Source: a virus. Taken from it: a DNA stretch of 35,410 nt. The stretch is taken from positions 1 through 35,410 of IMG/VR virus record IMGVR_UViG_3300043409_000119; one strand, written 5' to 3'. How positions within the stretch are numbered: the first letter of the stretch is position 1; each line of letters opens with the position of its first letter. The notes under the pieces are model-generated. The model was given only the letters and a program-made list of their open reading frames with translations, was not told the origin of the DNA and searched no databases. The position numbers were made by a program, and so were the translations under genes. Below are positions 7,505 to 13,539 of this stretch, one piece after another.

Positions 7505-8471
7505 AACGTGTACAGATACAGAATTTATCCAGCTATGGGGTCAACTGCAATCTGCCACAAGAATCTCTGAACACCTTGGGGTAAGTATTAGGTCGGTTCA
7601 TTCTCGCAGGAGATGGATTGAGAACCACTACAAAATGACCCTTGGCTCTAGTGACCATCGAGGACACAAATACGACAACAGAAACAAGTCATTCTCTCCA
7701 CTTAAACAGATAGAACTCGGCATACTGGATGGCACTGTGATCGTCTTCTCTGACGCACACTTTATTCCCTCGCAGCGTACAACTGCATTTAAAGGGCTTC
7801 TATGGGCTATCCAAGAGTTTAAACCAAAGGCGGTGATATGTAACGGAGATGCGTTCGATGGTGCGACTATATCGAGGCACGATGTAACTGACCAACCACA
7901 ATCTTCTGTTATCCAAGAACTGAAGGCTTGTCAGGGTGCGTTAGGTGAGATCGAGGAAACAGCTAAAGCTGAACGACACAATGTAAAGTTACTGTTTACA
8001 TTTGGTAATCACGATGTAAGGTTTGCTAATAGGTTAGCCCAACACGCACCACAGTTTAAGGATGTACAAGGCTTTAAGCTGACAGACCACATTCCTAATT
8101 GGGAGTTTTGTTGGGCTTGTTGGCCTACCCCAGAGGTCATTATCAAGCACCGATTTAAAGGTGGAGTTCACGCTGCTCATAACAATACTATCAATGCAGG
8201 GGTGTCAATTGTTACTGGACACCTACACTCTCTCAAGGTTACGCCATTTAGCGACTATAACGGCAACAGATTCGGGGTAGATACAGGGACACTTGCTGAG
8301 ATTGATGGCCCACAGTTTACTTATGGAGAACTAAACCCTAGTAACCACAGATCAGGTTTTGCTGTTCTCAACTTCTTTAATGGCAAGCTGCTATGGCCTG
8401 AACTTGTCCACAAGTTTGATGAGGACATGGTTGAGTTTCGTGGTGAAGTAATAGATGTGAGTGCATTTTGA
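7488..8471 (+). CDS. Calcineurin-like metallophosphatase with N-terminal HTH
   Basis: A 327-residue protein. Residues 8-42 look like a helix-turn-helix (SATRISEHLGVSIRSVHSRR). The main domain has all metallophosphoesterase motifs: D89 and H91 (SDAHF), G120-D121 (NGDAFDG), GNHD at 173-176, a His-containing GVHAAHNN, and GHLH at 244-247. These coordinate two metal ions for phosphodiester or phosphomonoester hydrolysis. In phages, similar proteins are annotated as phosphatases or DNA nucleases. The HTH suggests that DNA is the target here, which is an inference. It follows the lysis block in the same operon. Confidence 0.9.
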   Translation: MGSPTETCTDTEFIQLWGQLQSATRISEHLGVSIRSVHSRRRWIENHYKMTLGSSDHRGHKYDNRNKSFSPLKQIELGILDGTVIVFSDAHFIPSQRTTAFKGLLWAIQEFKPKAVICNGDAFDGATISRHDVTDQPQSSVIQELKACQGALGEIEETAKAERHNVKLLFTFGNHDVRFANRLAQHAPQFKDVQGFKLTDHIPNWEFCWACWPTPEVIIKHRFKGGVHAAHNNTINAGVSIVTGHLHSLKVTPFSDYNGNRFGVDTGTLAEIDGPQFTYGELNPSNHRSGFAVLNFFNGKLLWPELVHKFDEDMVEFRGEVIDVSAF

Positions 8472-8611
8472 GTGCTTGGCTAATTATCCTCACAGGGGCA
8501 ATTTATGCCTACATAGCTGGTGAGCAGTTATGGAAGGACAACCCACACATGGCGATAGTCTATGCAGGTTACGCCTTTTCAAATGTGGGTCTTTACTTGT
8601 TGGCTAAGTAA
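8468..8611 (+). CDS. Tiny membrane protein
   Basis: A 47-residue protein starting at TTG 8468 and overlapping the phosphatase stop (TTGA). It reads MSAWLIILTGAIYAYIAGEQ and ends YAGYAFSNVGLYLLAK, giving two short hydrophobic helices around a charged turn (LWKDNPH). It is the last gene of the rightward late unit, 17 bases from the end of the convergent leftward operon. The frame is coherent and the overlap is typical for this genome, but the function is unknown. Confidence 0.65.
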   Translation: MSAWLIILTGAIYAYIAGEQLWKDNPHMAIVYAGYAFSNVGLYLLAK

Positions 8612-8628
8612 CTTATAAGTTTCTTTTG

Positions 8629-8793
8629 TTAATCTGAATCGTCAATAATGACTGCTTCATATTCGACTGCCCAACCATGTTTTTCTTGAAACATAATGAA
8701 TTCTTGAAGTATTTTTACCTTATCAAAGTCAAAGGTTTCAATCGTGATTTTCTCAGGTTCAGCGTAGCCAAAAGAAATTTCAACTTTAAACAT
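8629..8793 (-). CDS. Small unknown protein at end of leftward early operon
   Basis: A 54-residue acidic protein starting MFKVEISFGYAEPEK. The ATG at 8793 overlaps the end of the upstream gene (stop at 8786), so a longer in-frame start at 8856 is unlikely. The pattern of alternating hydrophobic residues followed by an amphipathic helix and a C-terminal acidic tail (IIDDSD) suggests a compact alpha/beta fold. No function was recognised. Confidence 0.6.
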   Translation of the reverse strand: MFKVEISFGYAEPEKITIETFDFDKVKILQEFIMFQEKHGWAVEYEAVIIDDSD

Positions 8794-9091
8794 CTTTGAC
8801 AAACAATCCGTTGGGCAATAGTGTGCCTTTCCGATTTTTAATCTGATCGTACGCAACTTCCATACAGTCTACCAGATTGATGTCTTGCAAAGCACAATAA
8901 TTGATAAGGCAAACCATTACATCGCCAACAGCGTCTATGACTGCTTCCTCATCTTTCTTAATGGTTGCATCAGCTAACTCACCAAGTTCAGACATAGCCT
9001 TGAGAAGCTGAGTCTCTGGTGAACTGTTTGGAATAATCTTACGAGCCTCTGCCCATTGAATTATCCGAATTTCAATATCAGCGTACGACAT
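8786..9091 (-). CDS. MazG-like nucleotide pyrophosphohydrolase
   Basis: A 101-residue protein. The start is placed at the ATG giving MSYADIEIRIIQWAE because AAAGGGA lies just upstream. The alternative ATG at 9106 has no site. The all-helical MazG pattern is visible: SELGELAD gives the first ExxE pair, and EEAVIDAVGDVMVCL gives the second acidic pair (E and D four helical turns later). Such enzymes hydrolyse NTPs or alarmone-like nucleotides to monophosphates and are common in phages, where they are thought to adjust nucleotide pools during infection. It is coupled to genes on both sides by short overlaps. Confidence 0.8.
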   Translation of the reverse strand: MSYADIEIRIIQWAEARKIIPNSSPETQLLKAMSELGELADATIKKDEEAVIDAVGDVMVCLINYCALQDINLVDCMEVAYDQIKNRKGTLLPNGLFVKDV

Positions 9092-9398
9092 TCCATTCCC
9101 TTTCATTTCTACCTGAGTTTGATTTAACTGTGTTACCTGTGAGATAGATAAGTCCTAGAACTTTCATCTCGTTTAAGCGTCTTGCTACCTGATTTCCATC
9201 TAGGTTAGTCAATGCTGCTATCCCATCTTTACCTAAAGCACCATATTCTTGCAGACAGGCATGAATTATTCTGTGGTGGTCTTCTATTACTGGCTTGATG
9301 GCCTCTGCTGCTTCAAAAGAAGTTACAGGGTCTGTGCTTCTCACTCGTGGGAAGTCAGGCATCTTAAAAATTCTGGTAAATGCTTCTTTGTAATCCAT
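9078..9398 (-). CDS. Winged-helix-like DNA-binding protein
   Basis: A 106-residue protein starting at ATG 9398 (MDYKEAFTRIFK), with AAAGGAG upstream. An in-frame ATG at 9449 lacks a site. The core (RIIHACLQEYGALGKDGIAA, then LTNLDGNQVARRLNEMKVLG and LIYLTG) has the helix-helix-recognition helix-wing order of MarR/winged-helix domains. It probably binds DNA as a regulator or accessory of the early operon. The upstream part, VRSTDPVTSFEAAEAI, is a short motif often seen before such domains in phage proteins. Confidence 0.7.
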   Translation of the reverse strand: MDYKEAFTRIFKMPDFPRVRSTDPVTSFEAAEAIKPVIEDHHRIIHACLQEYGALGKDGIAALTNLDGNQVARRLNEMKVLGLIYLTGNTVKSNSGRNEREWNVVR

Positions 9399-9484
9399 TA
9401 TTTTCTCCTTTAGGTGGAGGTACTCGCTGCGTCCAAGTTCGTCCGACATTTCTGTCGCATGGCATCCGCTTTCCCCCCGTTAAC

Positions 9485-9742
9485 TTAAAATGGTGCTTTA
9501 TCGTAATCGTCAAGCCAGTCTTTATGCTCATCAGTTTTCACTGGCTTTTTAGGGGCATCAGCGTTCTTATTCTTGACAGACAAAGACATGAATTTATTTC
9601 CATCCTTGCTGATCTTTATCCAAGCAGATAGCCAGTAGTCTGTTCCATCTACGTTTATGCTACCTTTGTAGTCAGGAAATTTGGCATCGTCTTTCCTGTC
9701 GTTTTTAAACAACGAACCTCGATTGTTATTGTCGTATTCCAT
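9485..9742 (-). CDS. SSB-like protein with acidic aromatic tail
   Basis: An 85-residue protein starting MEYDNNNRGSLFKNDRK. It predicts a small beta-rich fold (KGSINVDGTDYWLSAWIK, then KFMSLSVKNKN) like those of short phage proteins annotated DUF736 or ssDNA-binding. A Lys/Pro linker leads to a C-terminus DDYDKAPF. This acidic tip ending in Pro-Phe closely resembles the tail with which bacterial SSB proteins recruit partner enzymes. It lies directly after the ERF gene in the same operon, so a role in ssDNA handling with the annealing protein is likely. AAAGGA at the end of the upstream gene serves as ribosome site. Confidence 0.7.
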   Translation of the reverse strand: MEYDNNNRGSLFKNDRKDDAKFPDYKGSINVDGTDYWLSAWIKISKDGNKFMSLSVKNKNADAPKKPVKTDEHKDWLDDYDKAPF

Positions 9743-9744
9743 AT

Positions 9745-10353
9745 TTATCCTTTCGCACCTTTCAATGCACTTCTTACTTTACTAGGTAGCAGAGTCCACA
9801 GAGCGATCTTTTGTTGATCGTCTAGGTTCTCAGCTTCCAACTTTACCCAAGCTACCTTGGGGTCACCTTGCTCACAGGTAGCAATTAAATCAACTGCTAA
9901 CTCTTTGAGATAGATTTGTTCATCTTCTGGGATGTTATCCATTGCACCCTGTGTAGGGGTGATGATGACCTTTTCCTCTTTGATCGGTGCAGAGGAATCT
10001 AAAGCGTCATGCTCTACAATCTCCATTGCTGTCATCCAGAGATACCTGCGCTGATATGTCTCTACAGCACCAAGATTCTGGATGGCGTGAGCGCCCTTTA
10101 GATTGGCCTCTACCATTGGCGAACTGATAGTAATGAAAGTACCATCATCTACGTCTGTGATGGTCAGGTCTGCATAGTCTTTAGTGTATGAGATGACTCC
10201 GCACAAACCTATGCTATGAAAAATCTCATTGATCTGGGGCAGAAAGTCTCCCAATTCAAAATATTGGTAGCCCGCGAACTTGTTGTGTCCTGACTTCTTT
10301 AACGACATGGATTGCAAAGCCATCCGAGCGTTCATTAACTTCTTATGTACCAT
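9745..10353 (-). CDS. erf: ERF-family ssDNA annealing protein
   Basis: A 202-residue recombinase. The start ATG 10353 follows GAAGGAAAT; an in-frame GTG at 10368 would place the site inside the gene. The N-terminal ERF core is clear: KKSGHNKFAGYQYFELGDFL, followed by GVISYTKDYADLTI and the conserved AIQNLGAVETYQRRYLW. ERF proteins anneal complementary single strands and can circularise or recombine phage DNA. The C-terminal third is an acidic linker and a helical tail (LWTLLPSKVRSALKGAKG). It is followed by an SSB-like gene. It is a natural candidate for driving the cassette exchange described in the findings. Confidence 0.9.
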   Translation of the reverse strand: MVHKKLMNARMALQSMSLKKSGHNKFAGYQYFELGDFLPQINEIFHSIGLCGVISYTKDYADLTITDVDDGTFITISSPMVEANLKGAHAIQNLGAVETYQRRYLWMTAMEIVEHDALDSSAPIKEEKVIITPTQGAMDNIPEDEQIYLKELAVDLIATCEQGDPKVAWVKLEAENLDDQQKIALWTLLPSKVRSALKGAKG

Positions 10354-10354
10354 T

Positions 10355-10531
10355 TTAATTTCCTTCACTTAAATAATCTTCTATCATTGCTTCTTTGTCT
10401 TCTTCATAGAGGTCTGCAAACTCTACAAAGTGGTTTTCTCCACAGCATGAGCCGTAGGTCTTTGGGTTTGTGCAGTAGCAGCAGTAAGTACCATGAGATA
10501 AATCTTTAATAGCGTCTGCTCTGGTAATCAT
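10355..10531 (-). CDS. Small cysteine-rich protein
   Basis: A 58-residue protein starting MITRADAIKDLSHGTY, then CCYCTNPKTYGSCCG, ending in an acidic helix (LYEEDKEAMIEDYLSEGN). Five cysteines at 17, 18, 20, 29 and 30 suggest a metal-binding knuckle. Its start overlaps the upstream stop (ATGA). It ends 2 bases before the ERF start, and its last codons carry the ERF ribosome site. The function is unknown. Confidence 0.65.
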   Translation of the reverse strand: MITRADAIKDLSHGTYCCYCTNPKTYGSCCGENHFVEFADLYEEDKEAMIEDYLSEGN

Positions 10532-10683
10532 TGGATTCTCTGCACTTGTTTAGCTACAAGCCATTTATCGCCTAGTCTGCGTACTGACCTTACCCATTGC
10601 TTTTGGTAGGCTCTAATGACCTCTGGAGGGGCTTGGTAGGTGCTGAATATCTTACGGACATGGGTTAAGAATCGTGTGTTCAT
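10528..10683 (-). CDS. Small basic protein
   Basis: A 51-residue, strongly basic protein starting MNTRFLTHVRKIFSTYQ and ending WLVAKQVQRIQ. It contains a run of Arg/Lys and Trp residues (KQWVRSVRRLGDKW) that could bind nucleic acid. It overlaps both neighbours by four bases, which supports expression as part of the operon. No family was recognised. Confidence 0.6.
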   Translation of the reverse strand: MNTRFLTHVRKIFSTYQAPPEVIRAYQKQWVRSVRRLGDKWLVAKQVQRIQ

Positions 10684-10892
10684 TTCAACTCCACAAGTTC
10701 AAGCACTAAACCTTCTTCGTCAGGGTCGCCACCATAACTAAGAACACCATATTTTTTGTTTTTAAGTTTGACAACAAGAGGAACATCTGGATTGCAGAAG
10801 TCATTTTTATCTGGTGCGTTGTCATACTTGACCATGCTGTCAGCCATTGCTTTACAGACTTGACGCGTTGTGAATGGTAGTAAAAATGCCAT
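10680..10892 (-). CDS. Small unknown protein
   Basis: A 70-residue protein starting at ATG 10892 (MAFLLPFTTRQVCKAM), with GGAGGG six bases upstream, which decides against longer in-frame starts at 10907 and 10955. The C-terminal half is beta-like and acidic (GVLSYGGDPDEEGLVLELVELK). It overlaps the next gene by four bases. The function is unknown. Confidence 0.65.
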   Translation of the reverse strand: MAFLLPFTTRQVCKAMADSMVKYDNAPDKNDFCNPDVPLVVKLKNKKYGVLSYGGDPDEEGLVLELVELK

Positions 10893-10894
10893 GT

Positions 10895-10987
10895 TTACGC
10901 CCTCCATGCCAATAACACACCCCAACCACCAAAGATGATGATTGCCAATGTCCACTCAACTAGCGTTTGAATAATCTTACTTTTCAT
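10895..10987 (-). CDS. 30-residue single-span membrane peptide
   Basis: The ORF begins at ATG 10987, six bases after a strong AAGGAG. It encodes MKSKIIQTLVEWTLAII and continues as one hydrophobic helix ending LLAWRA. It lies between two coupled genes of the leftward operon, with 2 bases to the next start. A good ribosome site and a clean transmembrane segment make it credible despite its size. Tiny early membrane peptides in phages often modulate the host envelope, but no function can be assigned here. Confidence 0.6.
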   Translation of the reverse strand: MKSKIIQTLVEWTLAIIIFGGWGVLLAWRA

Positions 10988-10997
10988 TTGGTTCTCC

Positions 10998-11201
10998 TTA
11001 GATGGTTGCCAAGCGAACTGCGCGTTCTGTGGCTTCAGTCCAATTTGCAACCCACTTGAAAGACAAAGTGCCCTCAATTTGATAAGCAGTAAATTCACCT
11101 TGATAACCTATTGCAAAGGTAAAAGTGCGTGCTTTGTTGTCTCTGGTAATCTTGACCCATTTGCCGTTTGTGCGAATGGTTTTCTCTGTAAAGCGTGTCA
11201 T
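10998..11201 (-). CDS. First gene of leftward early operon, unknown
   Basis: A 67-residue basic protein starting MTRFTEKTIRTNGKWVKI after AAGGAAAA. It predicts beta strands (KARTFTFAIGYQGEFTAY, then TLSFKWVANW) with a final helix. It is the promoter-proximal gene, so it is probably made very early. No family was recognised. It could be a nucleic-acid or host-protein binding early protein. Confidence 0.65.
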   Translation of the reverse strand: MTRFTEKTIRTNGKWVKITRDNKARTFTFAIGYQGEFTAYQIEGTLSFKWVANWTEATERAVRLATI

Positions 11202-11234
11202 GTTTTTCCTTAATTACCCACTTACGTTTTGTTA

Positions 11235-11300
11235 TGGGCTGAGATGGATTGTAAAGGTTTCTGAACATTACTCAATAGATTTTTATAGGTGTTTACCCTA
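11235..11300 (-). promoter_or_regulatory. Duplicated regulatory module, leftward copy
   Basis: Read on the minus strand, this stretch begins TAGGGTAAACACCTA (imperfect dyad TAGG-N7-CCTA). It continues through AATGTTCAGAAACC and TACAATC to TCAGCCCA, and lies just ahead of the leftward operon. The same elements in the same order occur at 13537-13592 on the plus strand, with 15 of 15 bases identical in the first block and about 27 of 35 in the second. TACAAT is a possible -10, with TTGAGT 16 bases upstream in this copy. Confidence 0.75.
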
Positions 11301-11310
11301 AAAACAACAA
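11282..11310 (-). promoter_or_regulatory. Leftward early promoter candidate
   Basis: On the minus strand, TTGTTG (11305-11310) and TATAAA (11282-11287) are separated by exactly 17 bases. The -35 box overlaps half of the palindrome at 11306-11320, so a protein bound there would block this promoter. It should drive the operon starting at 11201. The alternative -10, TACAAT, lies about 30 bases downstream. Confidence 0.6.
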
Positions 11311-11320
11311 ATATTTTGTT
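11306..11320. promoter_or_regulatory. Palindromic operator candidate
   Basis: AACAAATATTTTGTT is a perfect inverted repeat (6 bases, 3-base spacer, 6 bases). It lies between the divergent early genes, overlaps the leftward -35 and sits just before the rightward -10. The Cro-like protein encoded 16 bases downstream is the obvious candidate to bind it. Confidence 0.65.
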
Positions 11321-11329
11321 TGTTATACT
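11321..11329 (+). promoter_or_regulatory. Rightward early promoter (extended -10)
   Basis: TGTTATACT is an extended -10 element (TGn followed by TATACT). No convincing -35 exists 16-18 bases upstream, where the palindromic operator lies instead. Only 6 bases separate it from the ATG at 11336, so the transcript would start at or very close to the start codon and the Cro-like message could be leaderless. Confidence 0.55.
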
Positions 11330-11335
11330 GTTTAG

Positions 11336-11488
11336 ATGGATAAACAAACCGCTATCAAACTTGCAGGCTCACAGAGTGCGCTTGCCCGTATCTTTGGGAT
11401 TGAAAGGTCTGCTGTTCACCAGTGGAAAAAGATTCCATTACTCCGTATTTACCAACTAAAAGAACTCAAGCCAGAATGGTTTAAATGA
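11336..11488 (+). CDS. Cro-like repressor (50 residues)
   Basis: The protein begins MDKQTAIKLAGSQSALARIF, continues GIERSAVHQWKK and ends in a short helix (LKPEWFK). AIKLAGSQSALARIFGI followed by SAVHQW is the helix-turn-helix pattern of lambda/P22-type Cro proteins. These bind palindromic operators as dimers and switch early promoters. It is only a single DNA-binding domain, shorter than lambda Cro (66 residues). Its stop overlaps the next start by ATGA. A matching CI-type repressor was not found, so this may be a solitary early-gene repressor rather than half of a lysogeny switch. Confidence 0.8.
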   Translation: MDKQTAIKLAGSQSALARIFGIERSAVHQWKKIPLLRIYQLKELKPEWFK

Positions 11489-11847
11489 CACAAGAAGCAA
11501 TAATTAAAGCCCTCCAGAATGGCCCTCTGACCTCTGCTGAAGTCTGTGACCTGACAGGTATGCCCAAGTCCTCTGTCCTGTCCACAGCTAAGAAACTGAG
11601 ATACAAAGGTGAACTCACCACAGAGGAAGTCAAGGTAGGTAGATTCTGGTTGGTCAAGTACACCTTGGCTGACCACATGATTGAGAAAAAGCCTAATGAA
11701 GATCGCTGCTTGCTAAACCCTTTTGACTTGAGAAACGCCAAGGGGATATTTAGCAAATCAGAGTACGCTGTGATGAACGCACAAGCTAAGAGATTGCTTG
11801 GCAGACCAAGACCAGTTAAAGAAATTACCAACAATCAATTTATTTGA
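11485..11847 (+). CDS. Winged-helix transcription regulator-like protein
   Basis: A 120-residue protein. Residues 1-60 form a winged helix: AIIKALQNGPLTSAEVCDLT, then GMPKSSVLSTAKKLRYKGEL as recognition helix, and a wing (EEVKVGRFWLVKYTL). The C-terminal half is helical (FSKSEYAVMNAQAKRLLGRP). It is translationally coupled to the Cro-like gene, so the two regulators should be made together. Replication-related proteins with N-terminal winged helices also occur at this position in phages, so a replication accessory role is an alternative. Confidence 0.72.
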   Translation: MTQEAIIKALQNGPLTSAEVCDLTGMPKSSVLSTAKKLRYKGELTTEEVKVGRFWLVKYTLADHMIEKKPNEDRCLLNPFDLRNAKGIFSKSEYAVMNAQAKRLLGRPRPVKEITNNQFI

Positions 11848-11853
11848 TACAAT
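11825..11853 (+). promoter_or_regulatory. Promoter candidate before replication gene
   Basis: TTACCA (11825-11830) and TACAAT (11848-11853) are spaced by 17 bases. They lie at the end of the winged-helix gene and about 100 bases before the DUF1376 gene. The -35 is a 4 of 6 match, so the call is moderate. Confidence 0.45.
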
Positions 11854-11870
11854 GTTTTGAAACACGGCTA

Positions 11871-11935
11871 GGTTTGGGGTTGCTCCCAGACCGAAAAGAG
11901 TTCCTCCCTCTCCTGCCGCAGTTTCTTTTAGGGAG
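11871..11935 (+). promoter_or_regulatory. Structured leader with two hairpins
   Basis: The gap 11848-11955 holds two inverted repeats. The first is a 9-base-pair stem, GGTTTGGGG with TCCCAGACC (two wobble pairs), around the loop TTGC (11871-11892). The second is CTCCCT (11904-11909) with AGGGAG (11930-11935). Neither is followed by a T run, so they are not simple terminators. The ribosome site of the next gene (AAGGCGAGAG) lies just after them. They may control translation of the replication protein or be part of an origin. Confidence 0.55.
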
Positions 11936-11955
11936 TGGTTTAAAAGGCGAGAGAT

Positions 11956-12732
11956 ATGCACTACTACAAGAGAAATCTTGGCGACTATGCCAAGAAAGCT
12001 GGTCGTTTGACAATGCTCCAACACGGAGCGTACACGCTTCTTATTGATTCGTGCTACGACAGAGAATTATTCCCAACACTTGAGCAAGCACTTGAATGGA
12101 CTTGGGCATCGACTGAGGCTGAAGTTGAAGCTGTTAAGTTTGTTTTAAGCAGGTTCTTTGTGCTTGATAAAGAGGGCTGCTATGTGCAAGACAGGATACT
12201 TGAGGAGTTGTTGCATTACCATAAAAATGCAGACACAAACAAACGAATCGCTGATGAAAGAGAAGCAAAGCGTAGAGAGAAACGCACGAACCGTGAACAA
12301 GTCGTTAACGAAGCTCCACCTAACCAAGAACCACTAACCATTAACCATAAACCAAAGAGAGAGAACGCAACTGTCGTTGCTTGCCCTCTTGATGTTCGTG
12401 ATCAAGTTTGGAGCGATTGGGTTGCTTTACGGAAAAGTAAAAAAGCACCAATTACTGCAACAGTTGTTGAAGGTGCGAGAAAAGAGGCTTTCAAACTTAA
12501 TTGGCCTTTAGATAAATTTTTGGTTGAGTGGTGTACTCGTGGAAGCCAAGGTTTAAAAGCAGAGTGGATTACTTCTGCTAAACAAAACCCTGCTGACAAC
12601 ATCAGGCTCACAGTTCCTGCGTCAAATGAGCCTGACCCTGCTCTGGAAAAGATTAAAGCTGATGACAAAAAAGCAGTTCCTATTCCGCTAGAAGTTTTAG
12701 CAAAGATGGCAGAGTTGCGGAGAAAAGCATGA
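11956..12732 (+). CDS. DUF1376-type phage replication protein
   Basis: A 258-residue protein. Residues 1-85 are a DUF1376 domain (MHYYKRNLGDYAKKAGRLTM, then HGAYTLLIDSCYDRE and a WTWAS segment). Residues 85-130 are a charged, disordered linker. Residues 140-200 resemble a DnaT/primosomal-type C-terminal domain (VWSDWVALRKSKKAPIT and FLVEWCTRGSQGLKAEW). Proteins of this architecture take the place of lambda O/P in many phages and are thought to bind the origin and recruit host helicase and primase. Since no polymerase is encoded, this is the best candidate initiator. AAGGCGAGAG precedes the start. Confidence 0.85.
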   Translation: MHYYKRNLGDYAKKAGRLTMLQHGAYTLLIDSCYDRELFPTLEQALEWTWASTEAEVEAVKFVLSRFFVLDKEGCYVQDRILEELLHYHKNADTNKRIADEREAKRREKRTNREQVVNEAPPNQEPLTINHKPKRENATVVACPLDVRDQVWSDWVALRKSKKAPITATVVEGARKEAFKLNWPLDKFLVEWCTRGSQGLKAEWITSAKQNPADNIRLTVPASNEPDPALEKIKADDKKAVPIPLEVLAKMAELRRKA

Positions 12733-12750
12733 ACTTTGAATGGCCCATAA

Positions 12751-12966
12751 ATGACTCCAGCAGAATTAGAACACTTCAAGGATTGCGAAGCGAAGGAATG
12801 GATTCGCAGATTCAACAAAAAGAAGTCGATGATTGGCTCAAGCAAAGCGTTGCTCTGGTGGCAGGGAGTGTGCGCGGACTTGGTACGAATCAGAGGCGAA
12901 TCCGCTACTTTGGATTTGAGAAACCGCATGACGAGGTTACGAAATGAGACGAGCAGCAAGAGTTGA
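12751..12966 (+). CDS. Small helical protein of the replication cluster
   Basis: A 71-residue protein starting MTPAELEHFKDCEAKEWIRR and containing SKALLWWQGVCADLVRIRG. The pattern of a short acidic helix, KDCEAKEWI, a tryptophan-rich middle and a basic helical C-terminus matches small phage proteins that usually sit beside replication genes (DUF7696-like, from memory). A competing frame (12729-12947) starts closer to the upstream stop but its product is unlike known proteins. This frame overlaps the next gene by 23 bases. The ribosome site is weak, so translation probably depends on coupling. Confidence 0.7.
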   Translation: MTPAELEHFKDCEAKEWIRRFNKKKSMIGSSKALLWWQGVCADLVRIRGESATLDLRNRMTRLRNETSSKS

Positions 12967-13210
12967 TGCAACACAAGAGGCCATTGTCAGCGCACTAAGG
13001 GCGGCAGGGGCGTATGTATGGGTCATTGGTCTGCCTGTTGACCTTTTAGTTGGTTACAAGAACCACACCTTTCTCGTGGAGGTTAAATCAGGGCCTAGCA
13101 AGCGTTTAACCAAGCTACAAGCCGACTTTTTTGAGAATTGGTCTGGAAGTACCTTGGCAAGAATAGATTGCCCAGAAGCGGCTCTACGAATGATCGGAGT
13201 AGTGAAATGA
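12944..13210 (+). CDS. VRR-NUC/PD-(D/E)xK-like small nuclease
   Basis: An 88-residue protein starting MRRAARVDATQEAIVSALRA. After an initial helix come GLPVDLLVGYKNHTFLVEVK and SGPSKRLTKLQADFFENW. The Asp of PVDLLV, the Glu-x-Lys of VEVK and the Gln of LQADFF match the catalytic core of VRR-NUC and related Holliday-junction-type nucleases, which act on branched or flap DNA. Its compact size is typical of phage versions. It sits beside replication genes and overlaps the next gene by ATGA, consistent with a role in replication or recombination intermediates. Confidence 0.82.
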   Translation: MRRAARVDATQEAIVSALRAAGAYVWVIGLPVDLLVGYKNHTFLVEVKSGPSKRLTKLQADFFENWSGSTLARIDCPEAALRMIGVVK

Positions 13211-13539
13211 AAGCCCCTTACAAAGCCATTGAGTTTATTTTGGAACAAGCCCCTCGTTTTGCCGAGGCAAAGGCACAGCGTGTGTACATTGAAAACTTCT
13301 TGCGTACAAAGAAGGCTTTGCTTATGAAAGAGGCATTGACCAAAGGCATAGATTCTGGCGTAGCACAGGAAAGAGAAGCCTATGCACACCCAGAGTACCA
13401 AGAACTACTACGAGGCTTACAAGCGGCTACCGAGCGTGAGGAGGGTCTTAAATGGAAACTCATTGCTGCACAAATGAAATCAGACATATGGCGATCAGAG
13501 CAAGCAAGTGAGCGTCTTGGTATAAAAACTACAGAATAG
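13207..13539 (+). CDS. Conserved-type helical phage protein
   Basis: A 110-residue all-helical protein starting MKAPYKAIEFILEQAPRFAE, then AKAQRVYIENFLRTKKALLM and a long helix (LKWKLIAAQMKSDIWRSEQA). I recognise the pattern from many phages where it stays unnamed, usually next to replication or recombination genes. The start ATG overlaps the nuclease stop. Its TAG stop is part of the duplicated regulatory module at 13537. The function is unknown. Confidence 0.75.
   Translation: MKAPYKAIEFILEQAPRFAEAKAQRVYIENFLRTKKALLMKEALTKGIDSGVAQEREAYAHPEYQELLRGLQAATEREEGLKWKLIAAQMKSDIWRSEQASERLGIKTTE

Noticed and set aside
8609-8630. Bidirectional terminator between convergent units
   Set aside because: ACTTATAAGT is palindromic but has no loop or GC stem, and the following T-rich stretch is short. 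It cannot be called a terminator from sequence.
9399-9484. Small minus-strand ORF starting MPCDRNVGRTW near 9465
   Set aside because: It overlaps the winged-helix gene start in another frame, has no conserved features, and its purine-rich lead is not convincing as a ribosome site.
11848-11955. tRNA or attachment site in the structured gap
   Set aside because: No cloverleaf, TTCGA-type arm or CCA end is present, no integrase is encoded, and no matching direct repeat was found.
12729-12947. ORF with GGAG site starting MNFEWPINDSS
   Set aside because: The product is unlike known phage proteins while the frame at 12751 is family-like. Kept as a possible coupling leader only.
12402-12974. Long minus-strand open frame of 190 codons
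   Set aside because: It lies opposite the replication and nuclease genes, has no ribosome site or family-like motifs, and would run against a dense coupled operon.
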